Assembly: GCF_004361855.1 (NCBI RefSeq)
Contig: NZ_SNWQ01000002.1
Span: forward strand, 620,001-684,000
DNA length: 64,000 nt
Reading direction: 5' to 3'
DNA from: Kribbella caucasensis
GTDB taxonomy: Bacteria > Actinomycetota > Actinomycetes > Propionibacteriales > Kribbellaceae
In this document: piece by piece, positions 55,094 to 63,985 of the stretch
Position numbering within the stretch: the first letter of the stretch is position 1
Layout of the letters: the number at the start of each line of letters is the position of its first letter
Notes under the pieces: model-generated
Seen by the model: the letters and a program-made list of their open reading frames with translations, nothing else
The model's database searches: none
Told to the model about the DNA's origin: nothing
Translations under genes and position numbers: made by a program

Positions 55094-56446
55094 TCAGGCC
55101 GTCTCGTCCGGGACCGACTCCAGGGTGGGCTGCTGCCCGTTCGGCTTGGCGCTGAGCGACTCGATCAGCTGCTTGGCCAGCGCGAACCCGGAACCACCCA
55201 TGGTGATGGTCTTCACCAGGGTGTCCTCGATGCCCTGGGCACCGTTCAGGACGACCATGTTGCCGACCTTCTCGAACGAGCTGGCGGCCGCGGCCACGAT
55301 CTCCGGGTACGCCTCGGCGAGCTGCTGCGCGACGACCGCGTCGGTGTTGGTGGCCAGCGCCTCGGCCCGGGCCTTGATACCGGCCGCCTCGGCCATCGCC
55401 TTCGCCTGCACCGCGGACGCCTCGGCCTTACCGTTCAGCTCGGTGGCCTTCGCTTGCGCCTCACCGCGCAGGGTGACCTCGCGGGCCTGCGCCTCGGCCG
55501 CCGCGATCTGCGCGTCGCGGGCGGCCTGGGCCAGCGTGCGCTGCCGGTACGCCTCGGCGTCGGCCGGCTTCAGCACGGTCGACTCCAGCTGCTTCTCGGC
55601 CAGCGACGCGTTCAGCTTGGCGGTCTCGGTCTCGGCGACCACGACCTCCTGGCGGGCCAGCGCCTCGGCCAGCGGGCCGGACTGCTGGGCCTTGGAGTTC
55701 GCCTGGTCGACCTCGGCCTGGTACCCGGCCTGCGCGATCGAGCTCTGCCGGACCGCGGCCGCCTTCGCCGCCGCGGCGACCTGCTCGCGCTCGGTCGCCT
55801 CCCGGTCCCGCTCGGCCTGCGCGATCCGGGCCGCGGCCTCGACGGCGGCGGCCTGCGGACGGCCGAGGTTCTTGATGTAGCCGGACTCGTCGTCGATCTC
55901 CTGGATCTGCAGCGAGTCGACCACCAGGCCGAGCTTCTCCATGTCACCGGCCAGCGAGCCGCGGATGTTCGTGGTCAGCGTCTCCCGGTCGTGCAGCATC
56001 TCCTCGACCGTGGTGGAACCGACGATCGCGCGCAGGTGACCCGCGAACAGCTCGTGGATGGTGCTCATCACCTGCTCGTCGCTCTGCTCCAGGAACCGCC
56101 GGGCCGCGTTCGCGATCGAGCCGTAGTCGTCGCCCACCTTGTACGCCGTGACGCCCTTGATGTGCAGGGGGATGCCCTGACTGGAGACACAGGTGACCGT
56201 CAGCGGGGTGGCCCGGATGTCCAGCGGCAGCCGCCGTACGGTCTGGAAGCCCGGCAGTACGGCGGTACCGCGGCCGACCACGATCTTGAAGCCGAGGGTC
56301 TCGTTGATCTGCTCGGCGCTCGAGTGCGCGCCGAGGCCGGAGATGATCAGCGCCTCGTTCGGCTCCGCCACCCGCCAGACCATCCGGAACAGGATGAGCA
56401 GGACCACCAGGCCGACGGCACCGATGATCAGGTACGTCCAGAGCAT
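55094..56446 (-). CDS. Flotillin-like SPFH-domain protein
   Basis: 450 residues from ATG 56446. One N-terminal membrane helix ('YLIIGAVGLVVLLILFRMVW') leads into an SPFH/band-7 domain ('RLPLDIRATPLTVTCVSSQG' to about residue 190), then a long Ala/Glu-rich coiled coil ('AAAVEAAARIAQAERDREAT') and a C-terminal 'GIEDTLVKTITMGGSGFALA'. Flotillins assemble membrane microdomains. The short NfeD gene 22 bases upstream completes the usual flotillin-NfeD pair. Confidence 0.93.
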   Translation of the reverse strand: MLWTYLIIGAVGLVVLLILFRMVWRVAEPNEALIISGLGAHSSAEQINETLGFKIVVGRGTAVLPGFQTVRRLPLDIRATPLTVTCVSSQGIPLHIKGVTAYKVGDDYGSIANAARRFLEQSDEQVMSTIHELFAGHLRAIVGSTTVEEMLHDRETLTTNIRGSLAGDMEKLGLVVDSLQIQEIDDESGYIKNLGRPQAAAVEAAARIAQAERDREATEREQVAAAAKAAAVRQSSIAQAGYQAEVDQANSKAQQSGPLAEALARQEVVVAETETAKLNASLAEKQLESTVLKPADAEAYRQRTLAQAARDAQIAAAEAQAREVTLRGEAQAKATELNGKAEASAVQAKAMAEAAGIKARAEALATNTDAVVAQQLAEAYPEIVAAAASSFEKVGNMVVLNGAQGIEDTLVKTITMGGSGFALAKQLIESLSAKPNGQQPTLESVPDETA

Positions 56447-56468
56447 TTCCCCTCCAGGGAACGAGTGT

Positions 56469-56663
56469 TCAGAAGGCGCGAGCGACGTAGACCGTCCGGG
56501 GTGGGTCGAAGTCGACCACCACCACCGGCGTACCCACCTCGATCACCTCGTCGGCCGCGGGGTAAGCGTAGAAGGCCTCGGTGGCACCGCGGACCGGCAG
56601 CATCACTTCACCGACGATCCCAGGCCCGACCCGCCCGACCACGCGTCCCCTTTTGCCAACCAT
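56469..56663 (-). CDS. NfeD-like OB-fold protein, short form
   Basis: 64 residues from ATG 56663. 'RGRVVGRVGPGIVGEVMLPV' and 'IEVGTPVVVVDFDPPRTVYV' match the C-terminal OB domain of NfeD (PF01957). The membrane and protease parts of long NfeD proteins are absent, as in NfeD1b-type partners of flotillin. It is the first gene of the flotillin operon. A GTG at 56684 is an alternative start. Confidence 0.75.
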   Translation of the reverse strand: MVGKRGRVVGRVGPGIVGEVMLPVRGATEAFYAYPAADEVIEVGTPVVVVDFDPPRTVYVARAF

Positions 56664-56805
56664 GTCGACCCCTCCGACGCACACCGATCCACAGCAGTTC
56701 CGGAAGCTTATCCGGCCGCGCCGACATCACGTCACGCCTTGTGGTCGAGGCGGCACAAGCCCATCCTTGGAGAGTCGACACGACCTGGGGGATGGGGGAG
56801 GCGTG

Positions 56806-57186
56806 ATGGGCGCGGAGGTTCGCGTTGGGGTGGAAGAAGTCGGGTCCGATGACGCACGGCTCGAGGAGCTGGCGCTGCAGCTGCGCCAGGAGTTGCTGAC
56901 GCTCGACGTCCGCTCGGTCGAGCCTTACCGGGAGGGCGAGGCACCGGAGGGGACGCGAGGCGGCCTCGCCGCGCTCGCCGGCGTGCTGTCCGTCTCGCTG
57001 GCGCCAGGCCTGCAGGCTGTCGGCGCCGTCGTGGCGGTGGTGCGCGCCTGGCTGCAGAGGTCCGGCAGTGGGCGGACGGTGAAGATCGCGATCGACGGGG
57101 ACGTGATCGAGCTGACCGGAGCCAGCGACGCAGTACAGCAACAGCTCGTCGACGCCTGGGTGAAGAAGCACTCGGCGACGGACTGA
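56806..57186 (+). CDS. Effector-associated constant component 1 (EACC1)-like protein
   Basis: 126 residues from ATG 56806 (GTG 56803 possible) with 'gggggagg' upstream. It has N-terminal polar strands, a long apolar helix ('GLAALAGVLSVSLAPGLQAV'), and a C-terminal signature 'RTVKIAIDGDVIELTGASDA' followed by a Gln/Trp helix. This matches the EACC1 pattern described beside caspase, trypsin and other effectors in actinobacterial conflict systems. It is separated from the caspase gene by 4 bases. The role of EACC1 is unproven; it is thought to regulate or recruit the effector. Confidence 0.8.
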   Translation: MGAEVRVGVEEVGSDDARLEELALQLRQELLTLDVRSVEPYREGEAPEGTRGGLAALAGVLSVSLAPGLQAVGAVVAVVRAWLQRSGSGRTVKIAIDGDVIELTGASDAVQQQLVDAWVKKHSATD

Positions 57187-57190
57187 TGAG

Positions 57191-60100
57191 ATGGACGGCT
57201 CACGTGTCGCGCTCGTCGTGGCGAACGACCAGTACGACGATCCCGGTTTGCGTCGGCTGGTGGCTCCGGCACAGGACGCGGCCGCCCTGGCGGAGGCGCT
57301 GGCCGATCCGTCGGTCGGCGGCTTCGAGGTCCAGGTACTGCGGAATGAGTCGGCGCAGGCGATCCGGTTCGCGGTCGAGAACTTCTTCGCGGATCGGGCG
57401 CCGGAGGATCTGTTACTGCTGCACTTCTCCTGCCATGGGCTGAAGAACGGGGCCGGCGAACTGTTCCTCGCGGTCGCCGACACCTTGCCGACCCGGCTGG
57501 CGTCCACCGCTGTGGCCGCGGACTTCGTGAACCGGCAGATGGCGGACAGCCGGGCGCAGCGGATCGCGTTGTTCCTGGACTGTTGTTACGGCGGTGCGTT
57601 CCCGCGCGGGATGGTCGTCCGGGCGGCCGGTGAGGCCCAGGTGCGGGATGCGTTCGCGGGGCAGGAAGGCGTGGGCGGCGGGCGCGGCAGGGTGGTGGTC
57701 ACGGCGTCCAGTGCAATGGAGTACGCCTTCGAAGGTGGTCAGCTCGCGACCGATGCGTCGGCGGCGACGCCGTCGGTGTTTACCGGAGCGGTGGTCGATG
57801 GCCTGACAACGGGCGAGGCCGATCGGGACGGAGACGGGTGGGTCGGTCTGACCGAGTTGGTCGGCTACGTGACCGATCGGGTCCACCGGGTGACGCCGAA
57901 CCAGAACCCGCAGATGTGGACGTTCGGGTCGCAGGGCGAACTGCTGATCGCCCGCAGCCGGGTACGCCGGATCACGCCTTCTCCATTGGCCCCGGAACTG
58001 CTCGAGGCGATGGAGAGCCCGCTGACGGCGACCCGCTTCGGCGTCGTCGACTATCTCCGCGAGAAGTCGCACGAGTCCGACCTGGGACAGGCGTACGCCG
58101 CGTGGCAGGCGCTGGGCCGGATGGTGGACGACGACAGCCGGAAGGTCTCCGAGGCGGCCCGGCGCGCGCTCGACCAATCATTGCCCCGGGCAACGCCGGA
58201 AGAGCTGGATCTCGGCGCCGGGGACACGCCGGCTGAGCTTCGCCTGGCGGGATCGCCGATCGCGCTCACCGCGGTGGCGACGTCGACCGTGCCATGGATC
58301 CGGGTCGAGCAGATCGGCACGGTCATCCGGGTGACCGCCGACCCGCCCGAACCCGGCCCCCACGAAGCCTCGATCATCCTCGCCGGCCCCACCGGCGAGC
58401 ACACGGTCCCAGTAAGGGTGCAGGGCCCCGAAACCAAGCACCTACCAGAAGCCCAGCCCCCACCCCCACCAGAAACTGAACCGGAACCTCAGCCACAGCC
58501 GGAACCCGAACCAGAACCCGAGCCCGAACCGGAGCAGCGGCTCACGCCTGAAGCGCCGTCCACGCTTGAGCCCCAGCCGCCGGCGCCGGTGTCAGACGAG
58601 GCGCCACCCGCAGGGGAGGCACCACCTGTCAAGCAGGTGCCATCGCCTGAGCACGTGCCGGTCTCGGAGGTGGGGCGGCCGGTGGGGGTTGCGGCGTTGA
58701 CTGCTGAACCGGCCGCGGTTGCGGTTCCATGGTGGGTGGCCGGTGCGTTGACCGTCGGTGCGTTGGTGTTGCTGCTGGTGAACTGGCCGGGAGAGGTGGA
58801 CTCGCGGCTGATGTGGTCCGACGAGTCGACCGGGTGGTCCGTGTACCGGAGCTGGGGCGACACGATGGTCGTCTCGTCGCTAGGCGCGCTCGTGGCGAGT
58901 CTGGTCGCCCGGTGGTCAGGACGAGGGGCACCGCTCGTACTGGGTGTGGTCGCCGGCTGCGCGGCCTTCGTCGTCGAGGGCGGCATGCTGGTCCTGGGCG
59001 GCCGCATCGCCGGCGAGGAAGTCGGCAACTGGACCGCCGCGACAGCGATCGCCGTCGGCATGTTGGCCGTTCTGCTGGTCCAGCTGGGGCCGGGGCGCCT
59101 GCACCTCTGGCCGGTACCGATCCCAGCCGCGGTTCTGGTCATTGCCGGCGGCATCATGCTGCTCGTGAGTACGGCCATCAAGCAGGACAGCGGGTACGCC
59201 TTCCTTGATGTCACCAAGCTGGCTGCACTGGATGCGATCGTCACGGTCGCGGTCGCGTGGCCCGCTCTGGCAGCCAGACAAGCCCCGGCAAGACTGTGGC
59301 TCAGCGCGACGGCGTCGACGTATGTGCTGATCGGGATCGTCTCCATCATCAGGGGCCTGACCACAGACGCTTCGCGGTCCGCCTTCCTCAGCGCCACGGT
59401 CGGCAGCGTGCTGGTGCTGGTGGGAATCGTCTACGCGGCCGGGCGACCGCTGCCGCAAACCGGCATCGAGCAACCGACCGTGCCGGCAAGTATCACCGAC
59501 TGGCTGAGGCGTAACCGAGCGGTGGCAGCTGTGGTGGCCGGCCTCGGCGCCCTGCTCCTGGCCTACGTGAATCAGAAGGGAATCGCTGACGAACTCAAGC
59601 TCTGGTACAACTCGGACATCGGCACACCGGACCTCTACCGGCACGTCGCCGACGGGACCCTGGCAGCGTCGATCATCGCCCTGCTCGGAGCGGCCGTTGC
59701 GTGGCGTCCGGGACGAGTCGGGGCCTACGCGGCGGGTGTCGCCGCCGGTGCGGCCGCCCTCTTCGCGACCGCGGGCGTGGTCATCCTCGGCGGCCGGATC
59801 CCGTACGACGACAACGTGTACCCCTGGTCGGCATCACTGGCGATCGGCACCGTGATGCTGCTCCTCCTCATGGGCAGCGCAGGCCCCCGCCTCGCGTCGC
59901 CATATCGCCGTCCCGACCGACTGACGGGCAGTTTGCTCGCCGCCGGGTTCGTTCTCCTGGTGGTGGTGCAGTTGGTGCCCGCAGAGGACGGTTCGTCCGC
60001 AACGACGTACACGAGGGGCCTAGCACTCCTGCTGCCGGTCATCGCCGCCGCACTGGTGCTGCTGGCAACGACGGCGGCCGACACCGCAATGGCGGTCGGC

Positions 60101-60271
60101 ATGGCCGCGTCGTACCTGCTGCTGTTCATCGCGGCGGGGATCTACCCCATCAGCGTGAGTGCGGCGCCCAATTACTTCACAGGGATGCTGTGCGGCCATG
60201 TCGTCTTGCTTGCCGCCCTGGCGTCGAGCCTGCGGCCGGTACTACGAATCAAGCCGACCGCGGGGGAGTAG
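57191..60271 (+). CDS. Caspase-like peptidase fused to a duplicated 8-helix membrane domain
   Basis: 1026 residues from ATG 57191. The caspase domain (about 1-255) has 'RVALVVANDQYDDPGLRRLV', catalytic His82 in 'LLLLHFSCHGLKNGAGE' and Cys132 in 'ALFLDCCYGGAF'. Residues 275-335 look HEAT-like, and 345-412 form a BACON/Ig-like strand-rich segment ('VPWIRVEQIGTVIRVTADPP'). A Pro/Glu linker (413-480) follows. Residues 512-1015 hold about 16 membrane helices in two related halves, each with a third helix ending 'LGGRI'. Cleavage substrates are unknown. With the EACC1-like gene it resembles a predicted suicide/defence system; this is inference. Confidence 0.88.
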   Translation: MDGSRVALVVANDQYDDPGLRRLVAPAQDAAALAEALADPSVGGFEVQVLRNESAQAIRFAVENFFADRAPEDLLLLHFSCHGLKNGAGELFLAVADTLPTRLASTAVAADFVNRQMADSRAQRIALFLDCCYGGAFPRGMVVRAAGEAQVRDAFAGQEGVGGGRGRVVVTASSAMEYAFEGGQLATDASAATPSVFTGAVVDGLTTGEADRDGDGWVGLTELVGYVTDRVHRVTPNQNPQMWTFGSQGELLIARSRVRRITPSPLAPELLEAMESPLTATRFGVVDYLREKSHESDLGQAYAAWQALGRMVDDDSRKVSEAARRALDQSLPRATPEELDLGAGDTPAELRLAGSPIALTAVATSTVPWIRVEQIGTVIRVTADPPEPGPHEASIILAGPTGEHTVPVRVQGPETKHLPEAQPPPPPETEPEPQPQPEPEPEPEPEPEQRLTPEAPSTLEPQPPAPVSDEAPPAGEAPPVKQVPSPEHVPVSEVGRPVGVAALTAEPAAVAVPWWVAGALTVGALVLLLVNWPGEVDSRLMWSDESTGWSVYRSWGDTMVVSSLGALVASLVARWSGRGAPLVLGVVAGCAAFVVEGGMLVLGGRIAGEEVGNWTAATAIAVGMLAVLLVQLGPGRLHLWPVPIPAAVLVIAGGIMLLVSTAIKQDSGYAFLDVTKLAALDAIVTVAVAWPALAARQAPARLWLSATASTYVLIGIVSIIRGLTTDASRSAFLSATVGSVLVLVGIVYAAGRPLPQTGIEQPTVPASITDWLRRNRAVAAVVAGLGALLLAYVNQKGIADELKLWYNSDIGTPDLYRHVADGTLAASIIALLGAAVAWRPGRVGAYAAGVAAGAAALFATAGVVILGGRIPYDDNVYPWSASLAIGTVMLLLLMGSAGPRLASPYRRPDRLTGSLLAAGFVLLVVVQLVPAEDGSSATTYTRGLALLLPVIAAALVLLATTAADTAMAVGMAASYLLLFIAAGIYPISVSAAPNYFTGMLCGHVVLLAALASSLRPVLRIKPTAGE

Positions 60272-60273
60272 TC

Positions 60274-60924
60274 ATGGCGGAGCTGACAGAGCTGATTCGC
60301 AGCGAGCGTCTCGCACTCATCGAGTTCCTGGAGACGCTCGCTCCGGAGGATTGGTCGACGCCGTCGCTGTGTGGGGCGTGGACGGTCCAAGAGGTCGCCG
60401 CCCACATCGCCTGGGCGCCGGTCATGCCGCGAGCCCAGACCGCGGTCGGCCTGGCGAAGGCGGGTTTCCGGATCAACAAGGCCAGCGCCGACAGCGCGAG
60501 GGTCTGGGCGCGTCGCGGGACGGACGCGATCCTCACGCAACTGAAGGAGAACGCGGAGACGGGTGCCACGCCTCCCGGCGTACCGATTCCGGCGGCCCTG
60601 ATCGAGGCACTGGTGCACGCCATCGACATCAGGCGGCCGTTGGGCAAGCCCCGGCCGGTCCCGGTAGCCGCGTTCGGACTGGCGGCGGACGCCTCGCTGA
60701 GTTTGCGCTGGCCGTTGACGGTCGTCGTCGGTGGCAGCACCCGTAAGCGGGTGGCCGGCCTCAAGTTGGTTGCGATCGGCTACGACTGGTCCCATGGCGA
60801 CGGCCCCGAGGTACACGCCTCCGGTGAGTGCCTGCTTCGGCTGCTGAACGGCCGCCCGATCGAGCGCTCCGAGCTGACCGGCCCGGGCGCCGATCAGCTC
60901 TTCGCGAGGGTCAGCCCCGACTGA
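60274..60924 (+). CDS. Maleylpyruvate isomerase family mycothiol-dependent enzyme
   Basis: 216 residues from ATG 60274. The N-terminal DinB-like helix bundle includes 'LAPEDWSTPSLCGAWTVQEV' and 'AAHIAWAP', the typical MDMPI_N pattern with metal-ligand histidine; 'EALVHAIDIRRPLGKP' gives another conserved His. A C-terminal sterol-carrier-like domain follows. Members use mycothiol for isomerisation or thiol transfer, but the substrate is unknown. It starts 2 bases after the caspase stop, so it is probably co-transcribed, though its link to the caspase system is uncertain. Confidence 0.85.
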   Translation: MAELTELIRSERLALIEFLETLAPEDWSTPSLCGAWTVQEVAAHIAWAPVMPRAQTAVGLAKAGFRINKASADSARVWARRGTDAILTQLKENAETGATPPGVPIPAALIEALVHAIDIRRPLGKPRPVPVAAFGLAADASLSLRWPLTVVVGGSTRKRVAGLKLVAIGYDWSHGDGPEVHASGECLLRLLNGRPIERSELTGPGADQLFARVSPD

Positions 60925-60927
60925 GCC

Positions 60928-61752
60928 TCAGCCGCGGATGGCTCCCTCCGTCGCGCCCTTGATGAACTGGCGGGCGAAGACGGCGAAGACGATGATCAAC
61001 GGGACCATCGCCATCAGCGCGCCGGTCATCACCATGCTGTAGTCGACGCCGTGCGAGCGGTTCAGCTGGGACAGCGCGACCTGCAGGGTCAGATGGTCGG
61101 GGTTGGTCAGCACGATCAGCGGCCACATGTAGTCGTTCCAGGACGCCACGAAGGTGAAGATGCCGAGGAACGCCAGCGCCGGCCGTGCCGACGGCAGCGC
61201 CACATGCCAGTACGTCCGGAGGAAACCGCAACCGTCCAGCGTCGCGGCCTCGACCAGTTCGTCGTGGATCGAGTTCTGGAAGTACTGCCGCATCCAGAAG
61301 ATGCCGAACGCGTTGGCCGCGGCCGGGACGATCAGCGCCTTGAGCGAACCGACCCAGCCGAGCAGCGCCATGGTCTGGAACTGCGGTACGGCGGCCAGCT
61401 GTGCGGGCAGCAGCATCGTCGCCAGCAGGATGACGAACAAGGCGTTCCGGCCCGGGAACCGGAACTTGGCGAAGGTGAACGCGGCCAGCGAGTCGAAGAA
61501 GAGCACCAGCGCCGTGGTCGAGATCGCCACCACGGCGGTGTTCGTCATCGACTGGAAGAACGCCACGTTCTCCAGCACGTGCCGGACGTTGTCGTCGAAC
61601 TGGTCCCCGAAGGTGAACTTGGGCGGGAACCGGTAGATGTCGGCCGTGCTGTTCGACGCCATGATCAGGGTCCACGCGAACGGGAACATGAACAGCACGA
61701 GCGCGAACACCAGGACGACGTGCAGCGCGATACCGCGCAGTCGGTAGCGCAT
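60928..61752 (-). CDS. Carbohydrate ABC transporter permease (MalG-type)
   Basis: 274 residues from ATG 61752, which overlaps the preceding stop. Six membrane helices and the EAA loop 'DELVEAATLDGCGFLRTYWH' with 'VALPSARPALA' define a CUT1-family inner permease. It pairs with the second permease and binding protein of the same operon. No ATPase gene is in the window; a shared MsmK-like ATPase is likely. Confidence 0.94.
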   Translation of the reverse strand: MRYRLRGIALHVVLVFALVLFMFPFAWTLIMASNSTADIYRFPPKFTFGDQFDDNVRHVLENVAFFQSMTNTAVVAISTTALVLFFDSLAAFTFAKFRFPGRNALFVILLATMLLPAQLAAVPQFQTMALLGWVGSLKALIVPAAANAFGIFWMRQYFQNSIHDELVEAATLDGCGFLRTYWHVALPSARPALAFLGIFTFVASWNDYMWPLIVLTNPDHLTLQVALSQLNRSHGVDYSMVMTGALMAMVPLIIVFAVFARQFIKGATEGAIRG

Positions 61753-62702
61753 CACTTCGCGTCACCCCTCACCCGGAAGATCCGCCAGTTGATTGCCGTG
61801 AACAACAACACGAGCATGAAGATGCTGAGCGCGATCGCCGCGGCGTACCCGTAGTCGTTGTCGAGGAACGCGGCCCGGTAGAAGTACAGGACGACCGTCA
61901 TCCCGCTCTGCCCGGTACCGCCGCTGTTGCCGACCATCACCTGTGGTTCGGTGAAGGTCTGCAATCCGCCGATGGTCGAGATGATCACCGTGAACAACAC
62001 GATCGACCGCATCTGCGGCAGCGTGATCGAGAAGAACGTCCGGACCGGACCGGCGCCGTCGACCTTGGCCGCCTCGTACTGGTCCTTCGGGATCGACTGC
62101 AGACCGGCCAGGTAGATCAGGGTGTTGTAGCCGACCCACTGCCACACGATCATCGTCGAGACCGCGATCTTGATCCCCCAGGGCTGGCCGAGCCAGTCCT
62201 GCTCGGGGATGCCGAGGGACCGCAGCCCGGCGTTGATCAGGCCGAAGTTGGTGCTGAACACGGCGCTGAAGAAGATCGCCATCGCGACCAGCGAGGTGAC
62301 GTTGGGGATGAAGTAGGCGATCCGGTAGACCCCGGTGAAGCGCACGGCCGACTGCAGCATCACGGCCAGCACCAGCGCGATACACAGCGTCGGGATGGTC
62401 GACATGAAGAACAGCACGACCGTGTTCTGCAGCGACAGCCAGAACGTCGGGTCCTCGAACAGGAACCGGAAGTTGTCCAGGCCGGTGAACCGCCGCGGGC
62501 TCAACCCGTCCCAGCGCTGGAACGCCAGCACGATCGTGGACAGCATCGGGTACAACCCGAAGACCGCGAACAGGACGTAGAACGGCGACAGCGCCAGGTA
62601 GAACCGCCAGTACGACCAGACCCGCCGGCCGCTCCGCTGACCGGACGAGCGCCCGGTCAGTGGTTCGGCCGACGGTGCCGGCGCAATCGCCGTTCCGGTC
62701 AC
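61752..62702 (-). CDS. Carbohydrate ABC transporter permease (MalF-type)
   Basis: 316 residues from GTG 62702. A polar N-terminal tail precedes six membrane helices. The EAA loop 'KDQYEAAKVDGAGPVRTFFS' with 'ITLPQMRS' and the opening 'FYLALSPFYVLFAVFGLYPM' fit CUT1 permeases. It overlaps both neighbours by 1-4 bases, so the three genes form one tightly coupled operon. Confidence 0.94.
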   Translation of the reverse strand: MTGTAIAPAPSAEPLTGRSSGQRSGRRVWSYWRFYLALSPFYVLFAVFGLYPMLSTIVLAFQRWDGLSPRRFTGLDNFRFLFEDPTFWLSLQNTVVLFFMSTIPTLCIALVLAVMLQSAVRFTGVYRIAYFIPNVTSLVAMAIFFSAVFSTNFGLINAGLRSLGIPEQDWLGQPWGIKIAVSTMIVWQWVGYNTLIYLAGLQSIPKDQYEAAKVDGAGPVRTFFSITLPQMRSIVLFTVIISTIGGLQTFTEPQVMVGNSGGTGQSGMTVVLYFYRAAFLDNDYGYAAAIALSIFMLVLLFTAINWRIFRVRGDAK

Positions 62703-63985
62703 TGCACCCCCTGCCGCTTGGCGATCGCCTTGGCCTTGGAGACCGCGGACGACCAGGCGGCGTCGGACGCCTTGGCGCCGGACTGGACCGACTTGAGCTC
62801 GTCCTTGAACGGCTGGGCGACGGCGGAGTCGGCCGGCGCCTCGTAGGCGACCGGGATGTTCTTCGCGGCCGGGCCGAAGACCTCGATCGGCACCTGGCCG
62901 CCGAAGAACGGGTCCGCGGCCTTCAGCTGTGGCTTGTCGTACGCCGCCGGCGTGGCCGGGAAGATCTGCGCGTCCGCGAACGCCTTGGCCTGGTTGTCAG
63001 CGTTGAGCATGTACTTGATCACCTCGAACGCCTTCGCCGGGTCGGCCGCGTTCTTGGTGATGGTCAGGAACGAGCCGCCGAAGTTCGCCGGGCCACTCGG
63101 GGTCGGCGCCAGCCGCCACTTGCCGACGCTCGTCTTGCAGGCGGCCTTCACGTCGAGGGCGACCCAGGCGGCGCCGACCAGCGCGGGCACGGTGCCCTGG
63201 TCGAGCCCGGCGTTCCAGTCCGGTGAACCGCCCGGGGTCTTGCCGTCGACCTTGCTGGTCATCATCTTCACGCAGATGTCCCAGGCCTTGCGGATGTGGT
63301 CCTGGTCGCCGATGAACTTGTTGTCCTTGTCGATGTACCGGGTCGGGTTCTGGCCGATGATGATGTCGTAGAAGTCGGTGGCGTCGGACACGATCGGCGC
63401 CTTCGGGTTCGCCTTCCGCAGTTCCACGCCGGCGGCGATGAAGTCGTCCCAGGTGCTCAGCTCGGCCGCGACCTTGGCCGGATCGCCGGGCAGGCCGCCC
63501 TTGGTGAACACGTCCTCGCGGTAGTACAGCGCGGTCGGGCCGATGTCGATCGGGATGCCGAGCACCTTGCCGTCGAGCGTGGTCGCCTGCTTGACCTTCC
63601 ACTCCAGGTAGTCGCCGAGGATCGCGTCCGCGCCGACCGTCTTGAGGTCCACGAACCGGTTGGCCTGCGGCAGCATCGAGGCGATGTCCTCGCCCTTGAT
63701 ACCGGTGATGTCGGGGATCCCTGTACCGCCGTTGAAGGTGGTGATCAGCTTCTGCTTGAAGTCGCCGCCGATCTCGGAGTACTTGATCGTCGGGTCCGGG
63801 AAGTGCGTGATGGTCTCGTCGAGGACCGACTTGCCCAGACCGCCCGGCCAGCACCACAGGACCAGGGTGGTGGCCACGTTCGTCTTGGCGGGGGCGCTGG
63901 TGTCCATACCGGACGAGCAGCCGACCATTGTGCCGCCGACAAGCGCGAAGCCCCCTGCTAGCAGCGAACGACGTGAGAGCTCCAT
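62699..63985 (-). CDS. Extracellular sugar-binding lipoprotein
   Basis: 428 residues from ATG 63985, with 'gaaaggt' upstream. The signal peptide has twin arginines ('MELSRRSLLAGGFALVGG') and a lipobox 'TMVGC' with Cys23 lipidated. The mature protein shows family-1 solute-binding features ('GIPDITGIKGEDIASML', 'KVLGIPIDIGPTALYYREDV', 'LSTWDDFIAAGVELR'). It delivers a sugar or oligosaccharide, identity unknown, to the two permeases downstream. The operon promoter lies beyond the window. Confidence 0.94.
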   Translation of the reverse strand: MELSRRSLLAGGFALVGGTMVGCSSGMDTSAPAKTNVATTLVLWCWPGGLGKSVLDETITHFPDPTIKYSEIGGDFKQKLITTFNGGTGIPDITGIKGEDIASMLPQANRFVDLKTVGADAILGDYLEWKVKQATTLDGKVLGIPIDIGPTALYYREDVFTKGGLPGDPAKVAAELSTWDDFIAAGVELRKANPKAPIVSDATDFYDIIIGQNPTRYIDKDNKFIGDQDHIRKAWDICVKMMTSKVDGKTPGGSPDWNAGLDQGTVPALVGAAWVALDVKAACKTSVGKWRLAPTPSGPANFGGSFLTITKNAADPAKAFEVIKYMLNADNQAKAFADAQIFPATPAAYDKPQLKAADPFFGGQVPIEVFGPAAKNIPVAYEAPADSAVAQPFKDELKSVQSGAKASDAAWSSAVSKAKAIAKRQGVQ

